The notes below the pieces were generated by a model. That model was not told where the DNA came from. It saw nothing but the letters and a program-made list of their open reading frames with translations, and searched no databases. A program made the position numbers and the translations under genes. A stretch of 64,000 bases of DNA from Linyphia triangularis. Taxonomy: Eukaryota > Arthropoda > Arachnida > Araneae > Linyphiidae. Every line of letters begins with the position of its first letter. Positions within the stretch are counted from its first letter, which is position 1. This document shows, piece by piece, positions 1-9,604 of this stretch. The stretch spans positions 2,067,201 through 2,131,200 of the forward strand of contig OZ021728.1 in assembly GCA_963978545.1 (NCBI GenBank), in the 5' to 3' direction.

Positions 1-1067
1 ATTGTGGAAAAACGCCGATATAAGAAGACTTTTTCCGATACTGAAGAGGAGTGAAAATTTCTGAATTCAACCGGAAATTCCAACATTAATACGAATTTCA
101 AGCATAATCCACGATTTTCCCGAGATGCAAAAAATTCAAGTATATTTCCCAACTACTGGACACCCTGTAATAATAGTTAAATGCAGAAAAAGTCCGATTA
201 TCTGGCATTCAAGATTCAATCCACTGGAATTTTTAAAAAATCAAATTGGTGAGAATACCTTTTTCGCAAAAAAACCCAAAAACACGGCGATAAATTGCCA
301 AATTTTATACTTTTTTTTAATTTAATTTGAGACTTTGAATTTGAATAGGATTTTTATTAGAAACATTTTAAGGGAATGAAGGACGAAAGCAGACTTTTCA
401 ATGCGATTTCCGAAAAAAAATTGAATACATCTATTTTCAGAATTGACACAAGTTTTTCAGTGGATGATGGATAACTTTGATGCAATTCGCGGATTTCCGC
501 AAATTCGCGGATGAATCACATGTATGAAGACCACGTGACAAAGGCAACAGCATCGAAAACCGGTTTAACTATTCTTTAACCAAGTTAGTTCAGACTAAAG
601 TCTAAAACAAGTCATGAACTACAGTGGAAAAAGGACAGTGGGAAACGAGCGCACTGGGCATTCTTTTTATGAAAAAAGAAAGTCGATCGAATGGCCTTGA
701 CACGTCAGTTGAAATAAATAAAACATTTTAGGGAATGAAGGAAAAGGCTGACTTTTCAAAACAATTTCTGAATATTTTTTAAAACTTATCTAATCTAATT
801 CCAAAATTTTAGCGGATAACGGGATTTTCAGCAGATGATGAATTCGCGGATTTCCGCTAATTCGCGGAAGAATCACATGTATGTTAGTGTCAGGTTAGAT
901 TAGTCATACAGAACACTAAAATCATGCATTTTTTCCCATTTGGCATCAATTTATCGATGACGTCACAGTTTGGCCTTTTTTGGCCTTATTTTAACAGCCA
1001 TTTGGCATTATTTTACTTTTTTCATCTGGCAACCCTGGGTTGTGGAAGAAAATCCTTTTTTTTTTAA
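1..1067. repeat. AT-rich DNA with a ~360-bp tandem duplication
   Basis: No gene is seen. Two related units start with the same AAACATTTTA(G)GGAATGAAGG text at 361 and 721 and end in a near-identical block at about 481-530 and 838-885 (AATTCGCGGATTTCCGC, then AATTCGCGGA). The period is about 360 bp with substantial divergence, so this is an old local duplication. Around 925-1040 there is text shared with the foldback at 57026-57690: a GATGACGTCA core with TTTGGC motifs, then CTGGCAACCCTGG. Confidence 0.6.
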
Positions 1068-1762
1068 TCCTTTATATTAACTTCGATTTTGCGTGTGGAT
1101 GGTTGGTTGGATGGCTGTGTATGTCGATGGCAGGTAAATCTGCAGAGGCCTAATTAACCACCTTGCCGTCATCCAATCCGGCGGAAATCTGGCAGATAGA
1201 TTCGATTGCATTGCATTCTATCAAATTTTGGGGACTGATACTGTCACTCAAAGTTCCTTTTATGGAATTATAATAAACCAACTTACTGTTATATAATCGT
1301 GCTGGCCGATCAAACGGTATAGTGGTTAACGTGCTAACTTCTAGTCCGCGAGGTTGCGGGTTTGAGTCCCGTGTAAGACATGGGTGTTTGTAAATGTATG
1401 TTGGCTTGTCTAATGTTTCGGCGCCGCATTATAGCCCTCGTGTTGCTGACGGTGCCAGATAATCTGAAAACAACCAATCGTGCTGAAATAGCATTTAACC
1501 GATGTTGTTGCCAAAATTATTTTAATAAATAGATAATAAAACTGTTTGAATCGGAATAAATAAAAGGTGTTTGGATATGAATACATAAATTCACATTTTA
1601 TTTTTAATGAAGAAACTTTGAAAAGTAGTTTTCTGCATATTTTGCTGATACTGATGTTTTTAATATTTAAAATGAGATGCAAACACCAAGCACACGCTGA
1701 CAACAAATCGGTGCTATGTTAATAAATATAAAAAATTGGCAATGCATAATAAAGGATTTATA
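1068..1762 (+). repeat. Dispersed repeat family R1, copy A
   Basis: This block aligns by eye along most of its length with 46972-47530 and in part with 45716-46110. It opens with TATTAACTTCGATTTTGCGTG and contains a recurring ~115-125-bp monomer (CATCCAATC..GCTGAAA.TTGGCAGAT..TATCAAATTTTGGG..CTGTCACTGTCACTAAAA). It is interrupted by a SINE at 1305 and, at its right end, by a TTAA MITE at 1763, with host text resuming at 2141. The class is unknown. Internal tandem monomers in a dispersed unit would fit a Helitron or other non-autonomous element, but I see no termini that prove it. Confidence 0.65.
1305..1475 (+). mobile_element. tRNA-derived SINE (family S1), full length
   Basis: The 5' head is tRNA-like with an A-box (TATAGTGGTTAACG) and a B-box (GGTTTGAGTCC). 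An unrelated body follows, ending CAGATAATCTGAAAACAACC, the constant 3' end of all S1 copies here. It is flanked by the direct repeat AATCGTGCTG at 1295-1304 and 1476-1485. The related copy at 47190-47215 reads straight through this point (CCAATCGCGCTGAAATAG) and so gives an empty site. The head is a retroposon promoter, not a tRNA gene. Confidence 0.9.
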
Positions 1763-2140
1763 TTAACCTTTAACTGCTGCGGTTTGATATTTTTAGCGCA
1801 ATGGAAACACGTGATCCAGAATGCGCTACACAAATTGGTGACCATCGGTTAAAAATTTAAGAAACATATAATTGGAAAAATGAATATAAAAGTGAAATAC
1901 TTTAGGAGGTGGATTGGTTGGTTGTTTTCAGATTATCTGGCGCCGTCAGCAACACGAGGGCGCGCCAAACATTTCGTCATTAGACAAGCCAACATACATT
2001 TACAAGCACCCATGCCTAATACGGGACTCGCAACCTCGCGGTCTAGAAGCTAATCACTATACCGTTTGGTCGGCCTTTAGGAGGTGGAAACATTGCACAA
2101 AAAATGAATCGCTGTCTGTTATATAGCAGTTAAAGGTTAA
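1763..2140. mobile_element. piggyBac-like TTAA MITE (host of a SINE)
   Basis: Perfect 12-bp inverted termini, CCTTTAACTGCT at the left and AGCAGTTAAAGG at the right, sit inside TTAA at 1763-1766 and 2137-2140. TTAA duplication is the hallmark of piggyBac-type transposition. The element is about 195 bp once the SINE at 1914-2075 and its extra duplication are discounted. It has no coding capacity. R1 copy G (47485-47515) shows one uninterrupted TATATTAAAAG.. at the matching position, which confirms the insertion. Confidence 0.85.
1914..2075 (-). mobile_element. tRNA-derived SINE (S1)
   Basis: Reverse-strand S1 copy: tail side GGTTGGTTGTTTTCAG at the left, tRNA head with box A and B text at the right. 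It is flanked by a 13-bp direct repeat TTTAGGAGGTGGA at 1901-1913 and 2076-2088. The insertion lies inside the TTAA MITE, so it is the younger event. A small deletion has removed part of the body relative to other copies (GGGCGCGCC where others have GGGCTATAATGCGCC). Confidence 0.92.
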
Positions 2141-2319
2141 AAACTTTATTTATAGGGGTTACATTATTACTTCCCCAGAAACACAAATAAGAAGCAGATT
2201 TATTTTAAAAGAGTAAATATTCAGTTGCGCTGTCACTGTTACTCTAGCCTTTACTTTTGAAAGTTATTGAAACAGAATATCATCGCTGAACATTTTTCAT
2301 GTCCCTATACTTTTATTAA

Positions 2320-2552
2320 TCCTTTGCATTCGAGAGGAGACTCTCACTTACCACATGATTGGATGCCGCAACTCGAAAGGTGACTCTCGATTATCACCAC
2401 TAGGTTTGATGCGGAAATTCAATTGCGAAAGGAATTGACTGCGTTTAATTTCTTTGAAACGGATCGGCAAATACGAACCGAACCTAAAATGCTTGAAAAA
2501 GTCCCGAGTTGTTGGTTTCTGCCTACGAAAAAAGGCCTCGAGTGCAAAGGGC
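2320..2552. mobile_element. TTAA MITE, family T1 (copy 1, degraded)
   Basis: The left end is TTAA (2316-2319) followed by TCCTTTGCATTCGAG. The right end is CCTCGAGTGCAAAGG, with the flanking TTAA mutated. It matches the better copy at 10434-10649 over most of its length, for example CACATGATTGGATGCCGCAA and TAGGTTTGATGCGGAAATTC. Non-coding; mobilised in trans by a piggyBac-like transposase if the class is right. Confidence 0.75.
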
Positions 2553-2579
2553 TATTATCCACACGCCACCTACATTTTG

Positions 2580-3090
2580 AATCTCAATGTTAAAGTATAG
2601 GAGATTTTCATTTAAATAATTACAACACTGTGCTAAAGAATTTTAAGGTATTCGAATTATTTTTTCACCATAAGCAATTTGAAATGGTTTTTTTTTATGG
2701 TTATACGTAATGATGGCTTAATATTTTATAGAGAAGTATTTTTTCATATATAAAAAAAATTCTCTCTTTTTCAAGTTTGAGTTCAAACGCTAATAAAAAT
2801 TCTTTACAACAACAAAAATAAAAATATAAATACCGCAATCTAAAGAGTTATTAATTTTCTTTCAAATGGCACATAATATTTTATAGAGAAGTATTTTTTA
2901 ATTTTTAAAAAAAAATTCTCTCTTTTCAAGTTTGAGTTCAAACGCTAATAAAAATTCTTTACAACAACAAAAATAAAAAAAATACAGCAATCTAAAGAGT
3001 TATTAATTTTCTTTCAAATGGTACATAATTAATATTTTTAAGAGTTATATTTAAAAAGCTACAATGTAATTTCTCTAAATTTTATGCCGC
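2580..3090. repeat. Dispersed repeat R2 with a 155-bp tandem duplication
   Basis: Units at about 2719-2873 and 2874-3028 both begin TAATATTTTATAGAG and share TTTGAGTTCAAACGCTAATA. The same sequence occurs once at about 32565-32892, including the flank GAAGAAAATCCTTTTT, so this is a dispersed family and copy 1 has duplicated part of itself. No open frame of interest. Confidence 0.7.
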
Positions 3091-3094
3091 AGAC

Positions 3095-3460
3095 AGATTC
3101 GTTTTCAGCGAGAATGAATTCTATCAAGTTTTGGAGACTTTCACTAAAAGGACGCTTTAACAAACTCTATTATTGTTGCTTCGTAGGGTTGAGTAACCCA
3201 TTTATCTTAACTTGGCGGATCCAATTGATCTTTAACTTGGCGGATAAATTCGTTGTCAATCACATTTTGCATTCTATCGTTTTGGATGCTGTCGTTTAAA
3301 AAGGCAGCTTTTACACACGTTTCCATTTCCGTTGCGGAGGACCAATTAATCTACTTGCCTTCATCCAATCGAGATAAAACTTCGCAGATAGACGCGTTGT
3401 CGATGACAATGTATTTTATTTAGTTTTGGAGGCAAAAAAGAGTTAGTTCAATTGCATGGA
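3095..3460 (+). repeat. R1 monomer-like sequence, copy B
   Basis: Diverged R1 monomers: TATCAAGTTTTGGAGACTTTCACTAAAAGG, TTAACTTGGCGGAT twice, and CATCCAATCGAGATAAAACTTCGCAGATAGACG. The similarity to copies A, D and G is clear but low. A poly-T tract follows at about 3470-3495. No gene. Confidence 0.5.
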
Positions 3461-3464
3461 ATGA

Positions 3465-3501
<37 letters not shown>

Positions 3502-3734
3502 GTGGTAAAACATTATGAAAAGTTGATCTGAGCTCAAAATTATTTAAATAAGTTGCACATAAAAGTTGGAGATCTATATAAAGGATTGATTTTAAAAATT
3601 TTGTTTTTAGGGTAAATTATTACTTTCAATTGCTCATACGTAAACATACTGATGAAAGAATTGAATTCGGTAAAAAAAATAAAAAATTTTTTTTTTTTTT
3701 TTTCATTACCACACGTTTAGCTGAGTTCAAGAAA

Positions 3735-4299
3735 GTGGTCTAGAAAAGTGTCTGGTGTGTATGTGTGAGGTCAAAGTTTCTCCTGAATGGATTTACCTAC
3801 AATGTTCAACTTTTGTATACGGGTTGGTGGTGGCCATGGGACCTGATGTCATTAAGGTTTTCGTGAAAATTGCGCATGAGCAATAGGTAGTTGCTATTGA
3901 AAAATTTAAGTTTTTTAACAATTGTCAAAAAAATTATCTTAATGGTTTCGATCAAAATCGGTGCAGTAACGCCTAGGTGCTCTAAATAGCATCCTCTACC
4001 TCCAAAATCCCGGTAATGGTTGAAGAATGAGTTCACTAAGTTCTCTTACCTTGAGCATCGCCCATCAACGACTGTTTCTACTCTGTTTCACTCACATCAA
4101 AGGCTTGATTATTATTTATCGAAAAAAATTCCGCCATTTAGGTGGTGTCCTTTTTATTGGGGGGGGGGGGGGAGAAATTACCAATGAGATAATTATCACC
4201 AAATTGAATTTTTTTTAAAAAAATTAATGAAAAACGGTAAGTTACACTGTGACTGGTATTAAGTGTAATTGAAAGTTGAACGGTGTTCCATAATCCTAG
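3735..4299 (+). mobile_element. Helitron-like non-autonomous element H1, copy 1
   Basis: One of three related copies (others at 28648-29300, reverse, and 56115-56712). Shared text runs from GTGGTCTAGAAAA through AAGGTTTTCGT.AAAATTGC and GAGCATCGCCCATCAACGA to a 3' end in CTAG followed by T (4296-4300). Upstream of that end is a short hairpin, GAAC-ggt-GTTC. A CTRR end with a nearby hairpin and no target duplication is the Helitron pattern. A 5' TC terminus was not pinned down. Confidence 0.5.
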
Positions 4300-4309
4300 T
4301 TTTTTAAAT

Positions 4310-4450
4310 CCTTTATTTTAAATTCAATTTCGTTTGTTTGTTTGTGACGGGGAAATCTGCGGATGGCTAAACTCACTCGCTATCATCCAATCAAATTGCA
4401 ACTTGGCAGTTAGATACGTTGCCGGTGTCAGTGCAAAAAAGAGTTAGTCC
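4310..4450 (+). repeat. R1 monomer, copy C
   Basis: Begins AATCCTTTATTTTAAATTCAATTTCG and contains TATCATCCAATCAAATTGCAACTTGGCAG. It is a single diverged R1 unit adjoining the H1 copy. The DNA from here to the copia insertion at 4857 shows nothing else recognisable. Confidence 0.5.
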
Positions 4451-4856
4451 ATGGCAAAAAAATCAGTTGTTTTCTTCGTAATGATCAAACACTAGGAAAA
4501 CTGGAACTGAGCAGCAAAATCGCTCAAATAAGTTGCGATTGTACATAAATGTCGACAATGCATATTATTGACTTCCATTAAAAAATGTTTGCTGGTCGCC
4601 TGTGAATGTTTCAGTCTCTTTCGGTTAACTGCTCATATATGTCTGTTCACAAGCTATAAAATTTTCAAAATCAAAAATGAAAGAGCACACGAGTTTGGAA
4701 TAAGACTTACGATCTCTCGCAACCTATGTGTGCATTGTTTTTTTGTTTTGTTTTTTTGTGAGCTATGTGTTCATTGCACTAAGTCAGATTTTTAGTGCAA
4801 GCACAACTCAATATGTCTTGATACAATCTCAAAGAATATACAGTCTCTTTTGAAAG

Positions 4857-5313
4857 TGTTAGATAAACAGCTTATTTAACTTACTTGTTAATGTACCTGT
4901 CTTCATACTTTTTCCCAACCTGTGCCATGAGTGAACCGCCCACTTTTCAAAACTATTGTTTACCTTTTGCTTCAGCTAAAGTTTTAAGTTGAGTTGTATG
5001 GCTTCTTCCTTGAAAGTTTAATAATATTTGTGTTGGGTATTTCTGAATTTTTGATTGGTCAACTGTGGTATTTTTTCAGGCATGCATTTCTTTGTGATAT
5101 GCAAATTTATTTCTTATATAAGAAAAAGTTTCTTGTGAAACAGGGCAGATGGTTTCTGACTGCCAGTGAGGTAGTAGTATTGATTATGTTATAAATAAAC
5201 TTTTAACATTTTTGTTTCAACCCCTTGTCCTCAGTTTATTTTTCACTGCATTTATGTTATCAGACAAAATTAAAGTATAATCTCTATTTTTTAAATCTTA
5301 TGAGATTATATTA
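4857..5313 (+). repeat. copia 5' LTR
   Basis: Starts TGTTAGATAAAC and ends GATTATATTA. It therefore has TG..TA ends instead of the usual TG..CA. It contains a TATA-box candidate TATATAAG (5115-5122) and a polyadenylation signal AATAAA (5194-5199), spaced as expected for a compact U3-R-U5. The 66-codon open frame inside it is not considered a gene. Confidence 0.95.
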
Positions 5314-5315
5314 GT

Positions 5316-5327
5316 GGTTATGGGCCA
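5316..5327 (+). promoter_or_regulatory. Primer-binding site, half tRNA-iMet type
   Basis: GGTTATGGGCCA lies 2 bp after the LTR. It matches the start of the primer site of Drosophila copia (GGTTATGGGCCC..), which pairs with an internal half-molecule of initiator tRNA-Met and not with a tRNA 3' end. Recognition is from memory of that element. A leader of about 100 bp separates it from the gag start. Confidence 0.8.
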
Positions 5328-5428
5328 TTATTAACTTAATGCAGTTTGGAAAGAGGACTTCTTCGAAGGGGGGGCCAGTTGGCCTAGATAGAATTTTTTT
5401 TTTTTTAATTACCTGATCAATATTTAAA

Positions 5429-8023
5429 ATGGGTGAAGGCAGTTTTTCAACCAGCAAGTTAAATGGACTGAATTATGGCACTTGGGTGTCTGATGTCAAG
5501 GTGCTCCTTATGGAAAGGGGTTGCTGGAAGATTGTTCAAGGAGTTGAAATACCTCCAGATGAAGCAGTGGAATCTCCCAAAGAGATCAGAAACTATAAGC
5601 AACGTTTTGATAAAGCATTTACAACCATCTATTTGAATTTAGAGGATCGTTTTCGTTCATTGATAGAAGACCTTGATGATGGAAGGAAGGCTTGGCTGAC
5701 TTTAGAGAAACACTTTAGACCTGAGTCAAGAGCACGTTTGATGACCCTACTTGATGAATTTTTCGCTTGTAGAATACAGCCTGACGAGACCGTTGGACTT
5801 TTTGCTGCTAGACTAAGAAGGATAGTATCCCAGTTGAAAGGAGCAGGTCATCCTTTGGAAGAATTATATCAAAGTTTTCAATTGATAAGACATTTGCCTC
5901 CAGCATTTGAGGGAATCATCCAAGTTATATATAGATGGAAAGAAGAAAATTTTACCTTTGACAGAGTTTTGGAAGAGTTGTTAGCCGAAGAGGCAAGATT
6001 GAAGCAGAGGCGAGGGGACCAGGAAGCAGTTGCTTTCATTGCAAGATCGAAGCCAGCTCCAATCAGACCTACTCCAACCAGATTCCAAACACCTGTTGGA
6101 TCCAAGCCGATATCCAGACAAAAGCCTACCAGACCCAGTACTCCTATTGCAAACAAGGTAATATGCTACCGATGTAATCAACCAGGGCACTACAAAAATC
6201 GATGTCCAGAGAAAACCAAGCACTTCAAGGAGATGCCAGGAAGTAGCTACGTGGCCGAGACTCATTGTGGGGAAAAGTGTTTAGACGATACAGCTTGGGT
6301 TTTTGATACTGCAGCATCTTTTCATTTTTGCCGCAATCGAGAGCTGTTTCGAGACTTCACGCCTACCAAAGGGGAACAGATGACTGTTGCTGTTGATGGA
6401 GTGACATGTCCGGTTGTAGGACGTGGTACAGTCACTTTGAAATTTGGGAGAGAAGTCATTCATTTAAAGAATGTAATATACTCTCCAAATCTTAGAAGAA
6501 ACCTTTTGGCAGGACCTCGTTTTGATGAAGGAGGAGCAAAGTTTGTAGGCAAAGGAGGAAAAATCACAGTCTACCATAGTTCGGGTAGAGTGCACTTTTC
6601 AGCTAAGAAAATGAACGGATTATACGTTTGTCACCCGACATACCCAGGAAGTTCTAAAGAAGTGACAGCATCATTATCCCAACCTGAGGAAGCAAAGATG
6701 TGGCACAGGCGTTTTGCCCACATTAATCCTCAGCATCTAGTGCAGACAAGTCAGCAGAATTGCGTTAAAGGACTCCCAAAACTTGCCAGAAATTTTCCAC
6801 AGTGTGAGCCATGCCAGGAAGCCAAGTCGAAAAGAGTGAGTTTCAAGCCTATTGGTACTATCAGATCTAAAAAACCTCTTGAATTAGTCCATATGGATCT
6901 ATGTGGCCCGTTGCCAAAACCATCACGAGAAGGACACAGATATTTTTTTACCATAATAGATGATTATTCTAGAAAAGTGGCAGCTTATCCTCTAAAAGAA
7001 AAATCTAAAGCTTTTGATGTTTTTCAAAGATTTCAGCGAAGAGCAGAAAGATTCCTGAATGAAAGAATAGTTGCAGTCCGAACAGATAACGGTTTGGAAT
7101 TTGCCAATGAGAAGTTTAATTCTTTATTTGAAGAGCAAGGAATGCGGCACGAGCGTACCAACGTATACACTCCCGAACAAAATGGAACAGCTGAACGATT
7201 CAACTATACAGCTGTTGATGGCATAAAGGTACTTTTAAAGGACAGTGGATTGTCAGATGGATTTTGGTCAGAAGCCCTATTACATTTCGTCTACACCTGG
7301 AACAGGGTGTGTCACACTGGTCAAAAGATCACCCCGTTTGAACTTTATGGAGGAAGACAACCATCTGTTAAGCATCTGAAACCATTTGGAACCAAGGCAT
7401 TTGTTTTAGTACCAAAACAACTAAGAAGAAAACTTGATATGAGAGCCAAGAAAGGTGTTTTAGTTGGGTATGCACTGAATACCAGAGGATACAGAATTTG
7501 GCTACCACAAGAGAGGAAAATCATAGAAACTATCAATGTAAGATTTGATGAAACTGTCAAGCAAGAGCCAGAGAAAAGATGGGTGTGCAGCCAGCAGCAG
7601 GGAGCAGTCCTGGACCCTTTTAAAAACTGGTATGCAGAGGATGCAGAATCTGACAGTGAAGATGAGTATACATTACCAAAAGAAGAATCAGTATCTACAG
7701 ATGAAAGTTCTGAAGCAGTTGATGACGGTGAAGAGGAGCCTGGTCAATCACAGGAAAAATTACCACCTGCTACAGAAAAACCAGAACCTGTTGAAGCGGT
7801 TTGGATACGAAAGCCTGTACCCAGACCAGATGGTTCAAGAACCGATATTTATTACTTTCTAAAAGGAGAGAAGGAACGCTTAAGATCTTTAAATGATATA
7901 TCCAAGTACTGTTCCAGAAAGAATTTGGAGTACGATCCATCAATTTTCAATTTTAGTGGCACGGACAACTATGAAGGAATAGTGAAGACTCACGATAACG
8001 CCTGTAATGCGACATCAGCGTGA
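5429..8023 (+). CDS. copia Gag-protease-integrase polyprotein (864 aa)
   Basis: This frame encodes the particle protein, maturation protease and integrase of the retrotransposon. Residues 1 to about 240 are Gag. A CCHC zinc knuckle (C-x2-C-x4-H-x4-C) sits at 246-259. The protease motif is at 293-297 and reads DTAAS where D-S/T-G-A is usual, an odd change at the catalytic triplet. The integrase zinc domain has W-H at 425 and C459-x2-C462. The catalytic triad is D490, D553 and E589 with exactly 35 residues between the last two, and TPEQNGTAER is present. The integrase C-terminal part follows, then an acidic linker (about 745-790). The start follows an A-rich leader with A at -3. The frame ends at TGA 8021-8023, and the reverse transcriptase continues in the same frame beyond it. 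Confidence 0.95.
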   Translation: MGEGSFSTSKLNGLNYGTWVSDVKVLLMERGCWKIVQGVEIPPDEAVESPKEIRNYKQRFDKAFTTIYLNLEDRFRSLIEDLDDGRKAWLTLEKHFRPESRARLMTLLDEFFACRIQPDETVGLFAARLRRIVSQLKGAGHPLEELYQSFQLIRHLPPAFEGIIQVIYRWKEENFTFDRVLEELLAEEARLKQRRGDQEAVAFIARSKPAPIRPTPTRFQTPVGSKPISRQKPTRPSTPIANKVICYRCNQPGHYKNRCPEKTKHFKEMPGSSYVAETHCGEKCLDDTAWVFDTAASFHFCRNRELFRDFTPTKGEQMTVAVDGVTCPVVGRGTVTLKFGREVIHLKNVIYSPNLRRNLLAGPRFDEGGAKFVGKGGKITVYHSSGRVHFSAKKMNGLYVCHPTYPGSSKEVTASLSQPEEAKMWHRRFAHINPQHLVQTSQQNCVKGLPKLARNFPQCEPCQEAKSKRVSFKPIGTIRSKKPLELVHMDLCGPLPKPSREGHRYFFTIIDDYSRKVAAYPLKEKSKAFDVFQRFQRRAERFLNERIVAVRTDNGLEFANEKFNSLFEEQGMRHERTNVYTPEQNGTAERFNYTAVDGIKVLLKDSGLSDGFWSEALLHFVYTWNRVCHTGQKITPFELYGGRQPSVKHLKPFGTKAFVLVPKQLRRKLDMRAKKGVLVGYALNTRGYRIWLPQERKIIETINVRFDETVKQEPEKRWVCSQQQGAVLDPFKNWYAEDAESDSEDEYTLPKEESVSTDESSEAVDDGEEEPGQSQEKLPPATEKPEPVEAVWIRKPVPRPDGSRTDIYYFLKGEKERLRSLNDISKYCSRKNLEYDPSIFNFSGTDNYEGIVKTHDNACNATSA

Positions 8024-8027
8024 CTAG
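8021..8027 (+). promoter_or_regulatory. Candidate translational readthrough site (TGACTAG)
   Basis: This is the single stop between the two copia frames. It is TGA followed by CTAG, the context (UGA CUA G) known to promote stop-codon readthrough in several animal and viral mRNAs. Downstream, 12 sense codons in the same frame lead to the first ATG at 8060. Readthrough would give a 1,391-codon Gag-Pol. No clear stimulatory hairpin was found by eye. The alternative is a simple recent nonsense mutation. Confidence 0.5.
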
Positions 8028-8059
8028 GTGGTGATATTTTAATCCCTACTAATTTTAAA

Positions 8060-9604
8060 ATGGCTCTTTTATGTCCACAAAAGCAAGAATGGGTGGCGGC
8101 AATGAAGGAGGAACTCGAGACCATGCAAGAACGTCAAGTATGGACTCTTGTTGAGAAACCCCCTAATGCCAAAGTTCTAGGATGCAGGTGGGTATATACA
8201 GTAAAGAAGAATGAATCTGGTGAAATCGTTAGATATAAATCAAGACTCGTTGCACACGGATTCCGCCAGGTTAAAGGAGAAACCTTTGAAGAAGTTTACA
8301 GTCCTGTAGTAAACTTTAGTGTTATAAGATTCTTTTTCGCTCTTCTTGTAAGCCTATATAACTGGGAACATTTACAATGCGATGTTAAGTGTGCATACTT
8401 GTACGCACCCTTAACCGAGCTAATTTTCATGACGCAGCCACCAGGTTTTGAGGACAAGAAGCATCCTAATTCAGTATGCAGATTACAAAAAGCCATTTAC
8501 GGCTTGCACCAAAGTGGGCGTGTCTGGTATTTTGAAATTCATAAAGTTTTATATGAAATAGGATTTAAAAAATTTGAATGGTGCAATTGTGCTTATTTCT
8601 TAGAAAAAGATGTCGTTCTTTTACTATATGTAGACGACATAATCATTTTTGGAAGAAATAAAATCTTTACTAATAAAGCAGTTAATCTCTTAAAGGAAAG
8701 ATTTGATATAAAGATTTTAGGAAAAACAAGAAAGCTGTTAGGAGTAGAATTTGTGGAGGAAGGTAACAGGTTATGTATTCATCAGCACGAATACATTGAT
8801 ACAATTTGTAACAATTTTAGGAAATTTAATTTCCCTATATCATCCCTTCCTATAGCTAAAGGGGTTATTTATTCTAAAACCCAATGCCCACAAATTGACT
8901 CGGAGATGGAAGAAATGAAGTCTTACCCATATCGTAGTTTGATCGGAAGCTTAGCTTTCTTAGCAGGAAGAACTCGCCCTGACATTTCATATTTGGTTAA
9001 TATTTTTAGTCAATTTCAGGAAAATCCAGGTATCAGCCATTGGAATGGTCTCCTAAAACTTCTAGGCTATATTAGTTATACCAGAGAGCTGAAACTGGAC
9101 TTATCCAAAATTCAAAACCTCAATCTTGATGTCTACACTGACGCTGATTTTGCGAGTAATCGAGATGATAGAATATCCATGGGTGGACAACTAATCTTAT
9201 TAGACAAAGTACCAATTGCTTGGCGAGCCTTCAAGGAAAAGTGTGTTAGTTTATCATCCATGGAATCCGAATTTGTAGCCATGACAGAAGCTGCAAAGGA
9301 ATTAGTATGGTATACACGTATTATCAAGGAGTGTGTTGGTGCCCAGCTTATCGAGCAACTACAAAACAATCCCCGTCTACTTGCTGATAATCAGGCTGCA
9401 ATAGACTTTGTTCGTTCTCCTATTAAAAACCATCGAACGAAACATATAGACGTTCGCTTACACTTCATTAGAGACTTGGTATACACCAAAATGTTCGAGT
9501 TGCAACATGTTCCTAGTAAAATGAACTTTGCTGACATTTTTACAAAGCCGTTGAGCAAAACTGAACTTTTTCATTTTCAGGAAATGATATTTTCTAAAGT
9601 TTGA
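8060..9604 (+). CDS. copia reverse transcriptase-RNase H (514 aa)
   Basis: This part of Pol copies element RNA into DNA. Starting from the first ATG, the N-terminal QEWVAAMKEEL and GCRWVYTVKKN motifs are typical of copia RT. Catalytic D108 lies in CDVKCAYL, and YVDD is at 190-193. RNase H carries D361 (YTDADFA), E402 (SSMESEF) and D443 (ADNQAAI), and ends with NHRTKHIDVR and DIFTKPL motifs. The frame is uninterrupted to TGA at 9602. The coding frame is open back to the TGA at 8021, so the 8060 ATG is probably not the natural start. The product is more likely made as a fusion with the upstream frame. Confidence 0.93.
   Translation: MALLCPQKQEWVAAMKEELETMQERQVWTLVEKPPNAKVLGCRWVYTVKKNESGEIVRYKSRLVAHGFRQVKGETFEEVYSPVVNFSVIRFFFALLVSLYNWEHLQCDVKCAYLYAPLTELIFMTQPPGFEDKKHPNSVCRLQKAIYGLHQSGRVWYFEIHKVLYEIGFKKFEWCNCAYFLEKDVVLLLYVDDIIIFGRNKIFTNKAVNLLKERFDIKILGKTRKLLGVEFVEEGNRLCIHQHEYIDTICNNFRKFNFPISSLPIAKGVIYSKTQCPQIDSEMEEMKSYPYRSLIGSLAFLAGRTRPDISYLVNIFSQFQENPGISHWNGLLKLLGYISYTRELKLDLSKIQNLNLDVYTDADFASNRDDRISMGGQLILLDKVPIAWRAFKEKCVSLSSMESEFVAMTEAAKELVWYTRIIKECVGAQLIEQLQNNPRLLADNQAAIDFVRSPIKNHRTKHIDVRLHFIRDLVYTKMFELQHVPSKMNFADIFTKPLSKTELFHFQEMIFSKV

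Noticed and set aside
1305..1380. tRNA-like heads at 1305, 44851, 46428, 47767 (reverse) and others as tRNA genes
   Set aside because: Each is the 5' part of a SINE with a shared non-tRNA body and a target duplication, and the stems pair poorly.
4160..4172. G-runs (4160, 10717, 40620, 43878, 59318) as regulatory G-quadruplexes
   Set aside because: They are pure homopolymers or MITE subterminal tracts without the spaced-run pattern needed for a specific claim.
4994..5194. 66-codon frame in each copia LTR (also 10015-10215) as a gene
   Set aside because: It spans the TATA box and poly(A) signal of the LTR and has no family features.
7545..7862. 105-codon frame overlapping the copia linker region
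   Set aside because: Shadow frame of the main polyprotein; composition reflects the A-rich coding sequence.
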